DNA of 64,000 nt, taken from assembly GCA_937910685.1 (NCBI GenBank), contig CALEMP010000203.1:24023-88022 (forward strand). The letters are read 5' to 3'. Below, piece by piece: positions 53,115 to 62,256 of the stretch. A program made the position numbers and the translations under genes. This DNA comes from an uncultured bacterium. Lineage in GTDB: Bacteria; Planctomycetota; UBA1135; GCA-002686595. The first letter of the stretch is position 1, and every line of letters begins with the position of its first letter. The notes under the pieces were generated by a model. The model was given only the letters and a program-made list of their open reading frames with translations, did no database searches and was not told where the DNA came from.

Positions 53115-54901
53115 AGATGTTCGAAGCTTGGCGCGTGGGCGCTCGGCTTGGATTCGTCCTTCGACCCCATCGTCTAGCGTTGTCGGGGGTCGTGCTCTTG
53201 CAGCTCTGCGTTGTTGCGCTTTCGGTGCTGCAGCCCTGGCCAATGAAGTTCGTTTTCGACCGGGTCTTGGCTCCCCTCGACTTGGGAAACCGAGGTGGCA
53301 GCGACTTGCTGTTCTTGTGCGCGGGATCCCTGCTTGCCATCGTCATCTTGCGTGTGATTGCGGAGTACAACGCGAACTTGAGCGTTGCTCGTGTGGGTCA
53401 CCGTGTAACACGTGCACTGCGCTTGCTCCTGTTCGAGCGCCTTTTGCAGCTGCCTCCCGCCTACCACGGCAAGCAACGATCTGGTGATCTTCTGATGCGC
53501 CTGATGGGGGATGCGCCCATGGTCAAGACCATGATGGTCGACGCATCCACTGCCCTTTTTGCGCGCGCTCTGCACGCGATTGCAGTCCTCGCCGTGATGT
53601 TCACAGTTGATGCGCGCCTGACCCTGCTCCTGTTGGCCCTGGTGCCTGCTTTGGCTTGGGTGGTGCGTGTCCTTTCCCGCAAGCTTTCGGTTGCAGTTCG
53701 CAAGCAACGCAAGAAAGAGGGCGCCCTGGCGGACTTCATGGGTGAGGCGGTCGGCGCCGTGACGCTCGTGCAGTCCATGGGACAGGAGGCGGAGGTCACC
53801 CATCGCTTTGCTCGCGACAATCGCCGTTCAGCGCGCGCGGAATTGAAAGCCGCGAGGGCCGCGGCGCGGCTCTCCGCATCGGTGGAGTCGCTCTTGACAG
53901 TGGGCGTGGCCCTGACCCTCGGCCTTGGGGGCATGCGCGTCTTGGACGGCGTCCTGACCCCTGGTGAATTGTTGGTTTTCATGTCCTACGTGCGTGGCTT
54001 GCTCAAGCCCGCTCGCTCTGCCGCTAAGCAACAGGCGCGCGTGGCCAAGGGGGTTGCTTGTGCGGAACGCCTGATCGATGTGCTCGACCAACAGTCTCCC
54101 GTGAGAGACCGGCAAGGAAGTTTGACGGTACCCGCGCACCCGGAGGTCTTGGCTCTGGAAGATGTGTGTTACAGCTATCCCGACGGTCGGGTGGCCCTTG
54201 ACCATTTCAATGCACGTTTTGAGCGGGGCGCCATGACTGCCTTGGTCGGAGCCAGTGGTTCAGGCAAGAGCACTCTGGTGGCGCTGGCCCTGCGCCTGAT
54301 GGACCCCACCAAGGGAACCGTGACTCTCGATGGTGTATCCCTACACGAGTACGAACTAGACGCCTTGCGCTCGTCCTTGGCCGCGTCCTTGCAGGAAGCG
54401 GTTTTGTTTGGGACCACAGTGCGCGAGAACTTGACCCTTTCAGATCCGGAAGCCACTGACGAAGCCCTCTGGCAAGCGATTGACGCGGCTGGAGCACGGG
54501 AAGTGGTGGAGGCCCTGCCCGATGGGATCGACACGGGACTCGGTTCCCTTGGGGCTGGACTGTCTGGCGGCCAACGCCGCCGCCTGTGCCTGGCCCGAGC
54601 TTTCCTACGTCACTCGCCGATTCTGTTGGCGGATGAACCCTTTGCGGGCCTCGATGCCCCTGCCGCCCGGCACGTCTTTGATTCCCTCAAGGTTCGTTCC
54701 CGAGACTCGATCGTGATCGTCGTGACTCACGATCCAGCGCACCTCGCGGACTTTGATGAGGTGATTCAAGTGAAGGCCAGCGCCGGATTGGATGAGGACT
54801 CGGATGATGACGGTTTTCTTGAAGAAGCAAATGACCGTGATGAGAGCGGCGGCGATGATTTCCGTTTGGATCAAGGGGGATCTTTACCATGCACTCCATG
54901 A
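53099..54901 (+). CDS. ABC exporter, fused membrane and ATPase domains
   Basis: GTG 53099 (or ATG 53117) starts a type IV ABC half-transporter of about 600 residues. Six membrane helices occupy the first about 310 residues. The nucleotide-binding domain has Walker A VGASGSGKST, Q-loop AASLQEAVLFG, signature LSGGQRRRLCLARAF and Walker B ILLADEPFAGLDA. It should move a glycan, lipid-linked sugar or related compound. The acidic tail (EDSDDDGFLEEANDRDESGGDD) is unusual for this family. It overlaps both neighbours. Confidence 0.92.
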   Translation: MRAFLKMFEAWRVGARLGFVLRPHRLALSGVVLLQLCVVALSVLQPWPMKFVFDRVLAPLDLGNRGGSDLLFLCAGSLLAIVILRVIAEYNANLSVARVGHRVTRALRLLLFERLLQLPPAYHGKQRSGDLLMRLMGDAPMVKTMMVDASTALFARALHAIAVLAVMFTVDARLTLLLLALVPALAWVVRVLSRKLSVAVRKQRKKEGALADFMGEAVGAVTLVQSMGQEAEVTHRFARDNRRSARAELKAARAAARLSASVESLLTVGVALTLGLGGMRVLDGVLTPGELLVFMSYVRGLLKPARSAAKQQARVAKGVACAERLIDVLDQQSPVRDRQGSLTVPAHPEVLALEDVCYSYPDGRVALDHFNARFERGAMTALVGASGSGKSTLVALALRLMDPTKGTVTLDGVSLHEYELDALRSSLAASLQEAVLFGTTVRENLTLSDPEATDEALWQAIDAAGAREVVEALPDGIDTGLGSLGAGLSGGQRRRLCLARAFLRHSPILLADEPFAGLDAPAARHVFDSLKVRSRDSIVIVVTHDPAHLADFDEVIQVKASAGLDEDSDDDGFLEEANDRDESGGDDFRLDQGGSLPCTP

Positions 54902-57204
54902 GAGGTTTGCGCGAACGGGATAGGGATCGACATCTTCCAGCACGCATGGGGGAGGCCAGTCTAGTACCCCCGTCGGCGGAAGAACTCTTGGGCATGGTGT
55001 GTGACTTGCTCATCCCCTCTGGGGCCACGAAGCCCGTCGTGGCACACTGGACCCATGCTCGCTGGAAGCATGGTGTGGCAGCGGCCGCTACCTATTGTCT
55101 TCACTGGCCCGATGGATTCCAGAGTTGGGTGACCTGGAAGAAGCACCTCTCCGGGAAGGGAGGCAAGCATGCCAGAAGCATCGTCGAAGTGGAGTGGCGC
55201 GCTACGTCTGAACACCGCTTGCTACCAGGTGCGATTCTGTCCGACGGGGCTTATCTGGTTTCTTTTCCCAGGGATCGAGTCTTGCCCGGATTGGAGCGCG
55301 CACTGGATGACAAGCGCACGATTCGCTGGATAAAAGAATTGGACCTCTTTGATTCCTCTGAAGTGCGCCGGCGTCGTTCGACATTCACTGCCTTGCGCTA
55401 CAAGCCTGAACGGCGGGCCGTTTTGGCGGTGGACCTGTCCCTCAAGCATCCCGATGGCACCCGTGGCGAGCGCCGTGTTGGCGTGCGAGTCCACGAGCCC
55501 GAGGAAACCATGCGCATCGAGGCGGTGCGCGCCGCCCTGAAATTGAATCAAGGCCTGCGCTATCCTGCCCTGCTGGGTTCGGACCCTACGGCGGGGATCT
55601 TACTGGAGGAGTGGGTGACCGGGACCGCACCAGCCGAGGGTTCTTTTGAACACGTGGAGCTCGTGGGGGAGGCCCTTGCGCATCTACACAACATGCTGCC
55701 ACCAGCGGGGGAGATGCCCGAAAAGATTCCCGCCCTTGGAATTTTGCGCACCTTGGACGCGGATTTGGCCGCCGAAGCCGAACGATTGATGCGGGCAATT
55801 CCATTGCCTCGGGGCCGGGTGTTGATCCATGGGGACATGCACTCGGACCAGTGGATTCTTGATGACGAAGGAATCGTGATGCTGGATCTCGATGCTCTTC
55901 GCCCGGGGGAGCCCGAAGAGGATTTGGCATCGTGGTTGGCAGACGTGCATCTCGAAGGCGCGGCGGCAGACGAGCAGCGGGAGCGATTGCTCGCGGCTTA
56001 TGCAAAGGCCGGCGGACCGGGGATCAATGCATTTCGCCTGGATCAACTCATTTTGCGGCAGATCGTGATTCATGCGTCGAGCGCCCTGAGGCGCATGGAG
56101 CTGAATGCCGAAGAGCAAGCGCGCAAGTTGATGGAAGCTGCCCTGCGACTGGAGAACCGCTGCCGTTTGACGCCCACCGAGTCGCTTCAGGTCCCTCTCC
56201 CTAACGGAGTGCGCGCCGAATGGATTGTGCGCGGTGAAGTGCAAAAGACCGGTCGATTGGTGTTGGAGTGCAAGTCTTCGGCTACTGCGATTTTCCATGC
56301 ACGCTCCACCGATGGCATTTGGACCCAGCTGACTCCCGGTGATGATGATCGGTTGCCGGGACTTTGTGAACAGGGAGCGGCGCGCCTGAGTTCCTGGCGC
56401 CCCGGCCGCCGGGCCGCCTGGCGGGATAAGGAAACCGGCCATGCGATCAAGGCTTTACGGCCATCTAAGCTGGCCAAGATCGTAGATCGCGCAACCCGTG
56501 TGCAGGTCTTGCGTGACATGGGCGCTCCCCTTGTGCCAGCGCCCTTCATCTCTATGGACACCGACCTTGGCTTGATGAGTCATGGCTGGGTCGAGGGTAT
56601 CGCCCCAAGCCTCGGACAGACTGCGGTCTGGAAGCAAGTGGGGGAGGGGCTGGCAGTCTTACAAGAGTCCGTGCCCATCGATGGTCTTCCCGAACATGAA
56701 GTGACCTCCGAGTTAGCGGTCATGGAAGCGCTTGGCATGCGCCAAGTCCTTGCTGGATTACAGCTCCCTATCGGGGTGGAAACTGTGCACGCCGACTTAA
56801 CGGACCGAATGCCCCAGCCGGGACCTCAAGTCGCTGTGCACCGAGATCTACACGATGATCAATTGATCGTGGGGCTCGATGGCACAGTAGCGTTGATCGA
56901 CTGGGATCTTCTGGCAAAGGGAGATCGAGAGGTGGACCTGGCAAACCTCGGTGTCCATCTGATCCTGCGGGCATGGCAAGGGCGTGGGAGTCACAGGGAC
57001 GCTTGGGAAGCGCGTAAAGCCGTACTTGATGGCTACGCTAGCAAGGGAGGTCAGTTGAGCTTAGATACTTTGGATTTCTACGAACGGGCTACCGCCTTAC
57101 GCCTGGTGATGATCTATCGCTTGCGGCCACGCTGGGTGTACTTGGTTCCAGGTCTCATGGACTTGGCTAAGGGTGGCGTGCGTGCGGAGGCTTGTCGTGC
57201 TTAG
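54889..57204 (+). CDS. Double aminoglycoside-phosphotransferase-like kinase
   Basis: The 771-residue protein contains two kinase domains of the APH/choline-kinase fold. The first has HGDMHSDQ at 314-321 followed by MLDLDAL; the second has HRDLHDDQ at 651-658 followed by LIDWDLL. Each has Gln where most relatives have Asn in the catalytic loop. The N-terminal 150 residues are not assigned. Such enzymes phosphorylate small molecules or lipid-linked sugars. The fusion of two active-looking copies is rare in my experience. It lies between the ABC exporter and the outer-membrane export protein; ATG 54889 overlaps the previous stop by 13 bases, and ATG 54898 would give ATGA. Confidence 0.8.
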   Translation: MHSMRGLRERDRDRHLPARMGEASLVPPSAEELLGMVCDLLIPSGATKPVVAHWTHARWKHGVAAAATYCLHWPDGFQSWVTWKKHLSGKGGKHARSIVEVEWRATSEHRLLPGAILSDGAYLVSFPRDRVLPGLERALDDKRTIRWIKELDLFDSSEVRRRRSTFTALRYKPERRAVLAVDLSLKHPDGTRGERRVGVRVHEPEETMRIEAVRAALKLNQGLRYPALLGSDPTAGILLEEWVTGTAPAEGSFEHVELVGEALAHLHNMLPPAGEMPEKIPALGILRTLDADLAAEAERLMRAIPLPRGRVLIHGDMHSDQWILDDEGIVMLDLDALRPGEPEEDLASWLADVHLEGAAADEQRERLLAAYAKAGGPGINAFRLDQLILRQIVIHASSALRRMELNAEEQARKLMEAALRLENRCRLTPTESLQVPLPNGVRAEWIVRGEVQKTGRLVLECKSSATAIFHARSTDGIWTQLTPGDDDRLPGLCEQGAARLSSWRPGRRAAWRDKETGHAIKALRPSKLAKIVDRATRVQVLRDMGAPLVPAPFISMDTDLGLMSHGWVEGIAPSLGQTAVWKQVGEGLAVLQESVPIDGLPEHEVTSELAVMEALGMRQVLAGLQLPIGVETVHADLTDRMPQPGPQVAVHRDLHDDQLIVGLDGTVALIDWDLLAKGDREVDLANLGVHLILRAWQGRGSHRDAWEARKAVLDGYASKGGQLSLDTLDFYERATALRLVMIYRLRPRWVYLVPGLMDLAKGGVRAEACRA

Positions 57205-58945
57205 ATTTTGCGTTTTAAGAACAACGGCGCTGATCTGGTTTTTGGCCGCCAGCCTCTCGGCTTCCGCCCAAGACGAAGTCACAGTCCAAGAGTTGGAAGT
57301 GGGGCACTGGGTTGTGATCAGCGGCGAGCTCACTTCCACCGATCACTTCCTGGCGGACGAAATCGAAGTTCTTCACCCAGACGACGAGGAATCCCTCGTG
57401 GGCCGGATCTCTGACCTACGTTTCATGGAAGGAGGACACGAGTTCCGCGTGCTTGGCCAGCGCGTGGTCACCAACCAGCGCACGGATTTGCCTGAAGGAC
57501 CACTTGAGGATGGCCAACTGGTGCGGGTGGAGGGCCATTTTGAAGGGCGTGCAGAGTTCATTGCCGGTCAGGTACGGGTGCGTCAGAAAGGGCGCGAGCG
57601 GGTCGAAGGCCGAGTGGACTGGATCACTCGCAAGGGAGACGTGATCGAATTGCGCGTGCAACGGTTCCTGGTCACAGCTAAGGTCACTGAAGAGCTTGAG
57701 TTGGAAGCGCCCATTGCGGGCCTCGAATTTGCCCCGCAGCAAACCCGACGGGTGCAACGCCGGCGCATGCGCGAGGAGGACCAAATTCCTGGTCGCCCCT
57801 ATGGCCCCGATTTATTCCTGGGTTTTCGCGCTGAAACCAAGATGACCGACGAGGACAATTTCAATCTGCGGGACTCCGATGGAGAAGACCGTTTCGATTT
57901 GGATTCCTCCATCAAGGCCGAGATAACCTGGGCGCCCCCGGGGAACTTCTCAGGCGTGGCGAGCGCGCGCTTCCTGTCTAGGAGCCGCGAGGATCAGGAC
58001 GTGGGGCCATCGAATCAGGACGATGCTCGCCTGGTCGAGGTGTTTGGCTATTGGGATGAAATCCCTGGGGGCTTCGAGGTCCAGTTGGGCCGCCAAGATT
58101 TTGAAGAGCAACGGGAATGGCTCTGGGACCAGGAACTCGATGCTTTGCGCGTGGCCTGGAGCCGCGGAAACCACCGTCTTGAGGTTGCTGCCGTCACTTC
58201 CTACTCCGATGCTTCAGATCGGGATCTGAACAGCAAAAACCTTTTGGCCTACTATAGTTGGGAGGAAAGCGACCGCATTCTGGCGGCTTATCTCGTGGAC
58301 CGACGCATTCTCGATGGTGGGCGTGATTACCCCTTTCACATGGGCGTGCGCGCCCTTGGGGAATGGCTGCCGGACTCGAACGTGTGGCTCGAACTGTCCC
58401 ATCTGACTGGCTATCGCGGCGCGGATGATCTACGGGCGTGGGGGATGGACGGCGGCCTCGTCTGGGAACCCGAAGCCCTTTCCCCCTTCCACTTTTCCCT
58501 AGGTTGGGCCGTTGGATCGGGAGATTCGACTGCGGGCGATGGTGTCGATTCCACCTTTCACCAAACCGGATACCAAGACAACAACGACAAACTCGGCGGA
58601 GCCACCAGCGTCAAGTACTACGGTGAGTTGCTGGAACCGGAATTATCGAACATTGCCATTATGACTGCGAGTGCGGGCATCACCTTAGGTAAGCGCACAT
58701 CCCTGGACCTGATTTGGCACGACTACACCCAAGTGGAATCGGACGTGGTGCGCGTGGGGAGTTTGGGGGAGAACACCAATGGGGTGTACAGGGAGATCGG
58801 CTGGGGGCTCGACCTGGTTCTTGGCTCCCGTTACTGGCGTAGCCTCGACTTGGAATTCGTTCTATCGCATTTCCAACCCGGGAATGCCTATGACGAGCAA
58901 GACCCGGCCCAACTCGCTCGCGTTCAAATCCGTCTAAAGTTCTAA
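57197..58945 (+). CDS. Alginate-export-type outer-membrane protein (AlgE-like)
   Basis: GTG 57197 follows a GGAGG site by six bases and begins just before a signal peptide (TTALIWFLAASLSASAQ); an in-frame GTG at 57173 is less likely. Residues about 30-175 form OB-like repeats (LEVGHWVVISGELTSTDHFL, LEDGQLVRVEGHFEG, GRERVEGRVDWITRKGDV). The rest is a beta-barrel with the alginate-export family sequence LGRQDFEEQREW, FHQTGYQDNN, YYGELLEPELSNI and SLDLIWHDYTQ. It should act as a polysaccharide secretion channel in the outer membrane. It overlaps the kinase gene by eight bases and is followed after 16 bases by the sulfatase-fold gene. Confidence 0.85.
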   Translation: MLRFCVLRTTALIWFLAASLSASAQDEVTVQELEVGHWVVISGELTSTDHFLADEIEVLHPDDEESLVGRISDLRFMEGGHEFRVLGQRVVTNQRTDLPEGPLEDGQLVRVEGHFEGRAEFIAGQVRVRQKGRERVEGRVDWITRKGDVIELRVQRFLVTAKVTEELELEAPIAGLEFAPQQTRRVQRRRMREEDQIPGRPYGPDLFLGFRAETKMTDEDNFNLRDSDGEDRFDLDSSIKAEITWAPPGNFSGVASARFLSRSREDQDVGPSNQDDARLVEVFGYWDEIPGGFEVQLGRQDFEEQREWLWDQELDALRVAWSRGNHRLEVAAVTSYSDASDRDLNSKNLLAYYSWEESDRILAAYLVDRRILDGGRDYPFHMGVRALGEWLPDSNVWLELSHLTGYRGADDLRAWGMDGGLVWEPEALSPFHFSLGWAVGSGDSTAGDGVDSTFHQTGYQDNNDKLGGATSVKYYGELLEPELSNIAIMTASAGITLGKRTSLDLIWHDYTQVESDVVRVGSLGENTNGVYREIGWGLDLVLGSRYWRSLDLEFVLSHFQPGNAYDEQDPAQLARVQIRLKF

Positions 58946-58961
58946 CCGCTTCAACGTTGCC

Positions 58962-60794
58962 ATGATTGCCCCACTTCTACTCTCCACTCTCCTCTTGCTC
59001 CCATGCCAAGAGCCGAAGCCCAAGAACCTAATCTTGATCTGTTGGGATACCGTGCGTGCGGACCACTTGGGTACTTATGGGTACAAGACCCATGGCACCA
59101 CCCCCCATGTGGACCTTTGGGCCAAAGGGGCAACGGTGTTTGAATCAGCAAGCGCAAGCGCTTGCTGGACCAAGCCCAGCGTACCTTCCTATTTGACGGG
59201 TACGCCTCCCTTACAGCACGGGGTCTATCGCGGGTCATCCAAGGACGCTGCCGGGGTTATCAGTGATGTGTTGCCGGCTGGATCCGTGACCATTGCCGAG
59301 ATCTTGCAAGAGCGCGGTTACAGAACCGTAGCGTTCATCCGTAACGCCCAACTGCGCCTGGGCCAGGGAATCGAACAGGGCTTTGATGTGTATGACGATC
59401 ACGGGGGCGATGCCCGAGAAATCCGTTGGAAGGCCATGGATTTCTTGCTGGAGCGCGATCCAGAAAAGCCGTTCCTGTTGTACTTGCACATGCTCGATGC
59501 CCATTGGCCTTATCCGGTACCACTGGAGTACGCCACACGCTACGCGGATCCCGCCGCGGTGGAGCGCTTTCGGGGGGAGAACTGGAAGGCCTTCCGCGAC
59601 GAGGTGAATCACGGGGACCGGCCTCTCAAGACTGCGGATAGGGACGAGCTGATTGCCCTCTACGACGGAGCACTAGCCTATCTCGATGTGGAATTCGGGC
59701 GCTTGCACTCGTTCCTAGAGCACGAAGGCTTGTTGGAGAACACGGCTATCGCCTTGATCAGCGATCATGGGGAAGAGTTTGGGGAACATGGGCGCATCGG
59801 CCATGGCCACGGCCTTTACGAAGGGCTCCTGCACGTGCCATGGATCATGTCGGTTCCCGGTCGGGCACCGGCGCGTGTGACCCATGCGGTTAGCTTGCTG
59901 GACTTGCTGCCCACCTTGATGGGTGCTTTGGATGTTCCCGCTCCACCCACCGAGGGAATCGATCAACTCGCTGACAGCGCAAGGGCTCGTCCATTGTTTG
60001 CCGAACATCTCGAACCTGGCCGCTATGAACGGTCGCTGAGGGTGGACCAGGCCAAACACATCGAACGCTTCAAGCCTCGCGCTGAAGACCTGGGAACAGA
60101 TTCCCTACCGCCCATTGGCATGCGGCTTGAGGTCAAGTTGCGTCTAGCGGGTCGCGATTTGGTGGCTCTTGAAATCGAAGAAAGCGACGATCCTGAGGAT
60201 TCCAGGGTGGAACTCAAGGGCCCTCTAGAGGTGCGCGGCCGCCGACTTTCCATTGCGGGGATCCCCCTTGAGCTAGGGGAAAACTGGACCCTCTATGGGG
60301 AACTAGGCCAGCGATCCCAAGCGGCCCCTGCATTTGTGGCTGACGAAATGGTCAAGGCCGTGGGCTTCGGGGACAGCTCCGGCTTGGTGGTCGAAAAACT
60401 CAAGCTGTACGGACCTGATGCGAAACAAATTCTTGAGTTGCGCGGCGCATTCGGGGGCACCGAAGGGGAAGGCCGTTGGGCCGTGGGAGGACAAACCCTG
60501 CGGGTGCCCAAGGCCGCCGCTCACATCTTGGCCCAAGACCGGGATTTAGACCGGGTCACCGTGGGCGCATGGTTTGGGGGCGAGGTCCCCGTGCGGACTC
60601 CCGATGAGATCCTTTTCTTTGACCTGGCCACGGACCCGGGCGAGTTAAGACCCACTCACCCTGACCAAGCAAGCAAGTTCCTGCCGCCTCTCGTGCGCAG
60701 TTTTGTTCAGCGCCGCATTTGGACCGCCAGTGACACTAGCACGTTGACCTCCGAAGAGATCGAACACTTGAAAGCGATCGGCTACGGAGATTGA
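58962..60794 (+). CDS. Sulfatase-fold hydrolase/transferase with Thr nucleophile
   Basis: A 610-residue alkaline-phosphatase-superfamily protein with a lipobox-type N-terminus (LLLLPC). Metal and substrate motifs include WDTVRADHLGTYGY and LISDHGEEFGEHG. The nucleophile region reads WTKPSVPSYLTG: the Cys/Ser needed for formylglycine is replaced by Thr70 and the following Arg by Val. It therefore should not be a formylglycine sulfatase and may transfer or remove phosphate-type groups, like LtaS or phosphoethanolamine transferases. It lies 16 bases after the export channel gene and ends the operon; a 12-base gap separates it from the convergent AlgI-like gene. Confidence 0.8.
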   Translation: MIAPLLLSTLLLLPCQEPKPKNLILICWDTVRADHLGTYGYKTHGTTPHVDLWAKGATVFESASASACWTKPSVPSYLTGTPPLQHGVYRGSSKDAAGVISDVLPAGSVTIAEILQERGYRTVAFIRNAQLRLGQGIEQGFDVYDDHGGDAREIRWKAMDFLLERDPEKPFLLYLHMLDAHWPYPVPLEYATRYADPAAVERFRGENWKAFRDEVNHGDRPLKTADRDELIALYDGALAYLDVEFGRLHSFLEHEGLLENTAIALISDHGEEFGEHGRIGHGHGLYEGLLHVPWIMSVPGRAPARVTHAVSLLDLLPTLMGALDVPAPPTEGIDQLADSARARPLFAEHLEPGRYERSLRVDQAKHIERFKPRAEDLGTDSLPPIGMRLEVKLRLAGRDLVALEIEESDDPEDSRVELKGPLEVRGRRLSIAGIPLELGENWTLYGELGQRSQAAPAFVADEMVKAVGFGDSSGLVVEKLKLYGPDAKQILELRGAFGGTEGEGRWAVGGQTLRVPKAAAHILAQDRDLDRVTVGAWFGGEVPVRTPDEILFFDLATDPGELRPTHPDQASKFLPPLVRSFVQRRIWTASDTSTLTSEEIEHLKAIGYGD

Positions 60795-60806
60795 TGCTCC
60801 GCAGGG

Positions 60807-62216
60807 CTAGAAGCGGAAGTAGATAAAGGGCGTACTCGTGCCACCCAACCCTTCCGCCAGGCTCCAGGCCAGCACGAGAAAGAGGAACAGGTCCACAAGG
60901 ATCAGGCGAATCTCTCGCGAGGGATTGCTGAGCTTAGCCAAACCATGGCGCGCTGCTGGAACCCAAGGCACACTTGCCACGCAGCCCGCGATCAGGGCAA
61001 CAGCCACCACCGGATTCAAGAAGTGGGCTGCGGTCCAGGGGGTCGTTTCAGCCCCCGCCCCGGCCAGGGCCGCGAAATAGTTCAGCGCCTCATCCAAGGA
61101 TTCCACCCGGAACAGCACCCAGCCCAGGCAAACCACCAGCACCAACCACATGTGTTGACCTGCGCGGGGAAGCCGCGCCAGTAAGCGTGCTCCGCCCACG
61201 CGCTCGAAGATCAGCAACGCGCCATGCCAAGTACCCCAGAAAATAAAAGTCCAAGCCGCCCCGTGCCACAGTCCGCACAGAACAAAGACGGCCAACAAAT
61301 TGAACCCCGTACGCCAGTGGCCTTTGCGGTTGCCGCCAAGGGGAATATAGAGATAATCCCGGAACCAGCTAGACAGGGAAACGTGCCAACGGCGCCAAAA
61401 CTCTGTGACCGAGCGACTTGAATAGGGGTGCAGGAAGTTCTCAAGGAAATCGAAGCCCAGCATGCGCCCGATGCCGATGGCCATGTCGCTGTAGCCCGAA
61501 AAGTCCAAGTAGATCTGGAGTGAGTAACAGGCCAAACCCAACCAAGCGAGACCCGTGCCCAAGTCTCCCGCTCCAAGGCTGAAGGCGTGGTCTGCCACCG
61601 GCGCTAAGCTGCCCGCCAAGAGAACCTTCTTTCCCAAACCCGTGGCAAAGCGGCGGAAACCATCGGCGACCCGCCCGGCGTCCACCGTGCGTTTGTCGAT
61701 TTGCGTGGCTATGTCTGCATAGCGCACGATTGGACCGGCGATCAATTGGGGGAAGAGCGAAAGATAGAGGGCAAACTTGAAGGGGTTGCGCTGGGCGGGC
61801 ACTACTCCCCGATGCACATCAACCAGATAGGACAGGGCCTGGAAGGTGAAGAAGCTCACTCCAATCGGTGGGCCCAGGGCGCCAACCGGACGCAAAGCTA
61901 GGGCCAGGTCCGGGGTGCTTCCAAAGAGCCAGTTGGCGTACTTGAAGAGCACTAAAAGGCCTAGATCAAAGGCGATTCCCGCTGCCAGACCAGCGTGGGA
62001 GATCCAAGTTCCCCGGCGCGCAACCACCAGGCCCAACAGATGGTGCACCCCCGCCGAAGCAATCAGCACGCCAACCATGCGCCCTTCGCCCCAGGCATAG
62101 AAGAACAGGCTCGCCAAGAGCAACACCACGTTGCGTCCTCGACGTCCAGACAGCCACGCCAGTCCCAGCACAATGGGCAGGAAGGCGGTCAGGAAAAGTG
62201 GAGAGTGGAAGAGCAT
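60807..62216 (-). CDS. MBOAT O-acyltransferase, AlgI-like
   Basis: ATG 62216 gives 469 residues with about ten membrane segments. The AlgI/DltB motifs are visible: GPPIGVSFFTFQALSYLVDVHRG, SLFPQLIAGPIVRYADI, YLDFSGYSDMAIGIGRMLGF, FWRRWHVSLSSWFRDYLYIPLGG and the catalytic His in LCGLWHGAAWTF. AlgI moves acetyl groups across the membrane for polysaccharide acetylation. The upstream same-strand gene is the AlgX/AlgJ-like protein, a typical pair. Its 3' end faces the sulfatase-fold gene. Confidence 0.94.
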   Translation of the reverse strand: MLFHSPLFLTAFLPIVLGLAWLSGRRGRNVVLLLASLFFYAWGEGRMVGVLIASAGVHHLLGLVVARRGTWISHAGLAAGIAFDLGLLVLFKYANWLFGSTPDLALALRPVGALGPPIGVSFFTFQALSYLVDVHRGVVPAQRNPFKFALYLSLFPQLIAGPIVRYADIATQIDKRTVDAGRVADGFRRFATGLGKKVLLAGSLAPVADHAFSLGAGDLGTGLAWLGLACYSLQIYLDFSGYSDMAIGIGRMLGFDFLENFLHPYSSRSVTEFWRRWHVSLSSWFRDYLYIPLGGNRKGHWRTGFNLLAVFVLCGLWHGAAWTFIFWGTWHGALLIFERVGGARLLARLPRAGQHMWLVLVVCLGWVLFRVESLDEALNYFAALAGAGAETTPWTAAHFLNPVVAVALIAGCVASVPWVPAARHGLAKLSNPSREIRLILVDLFLFLVLAWSLAEGLGGTSTPFIYFRF

Positions 62217-62256
62217 GAGGTTCTTACTGGGGCGATGGCAGTCCTTGCGGACAGAC

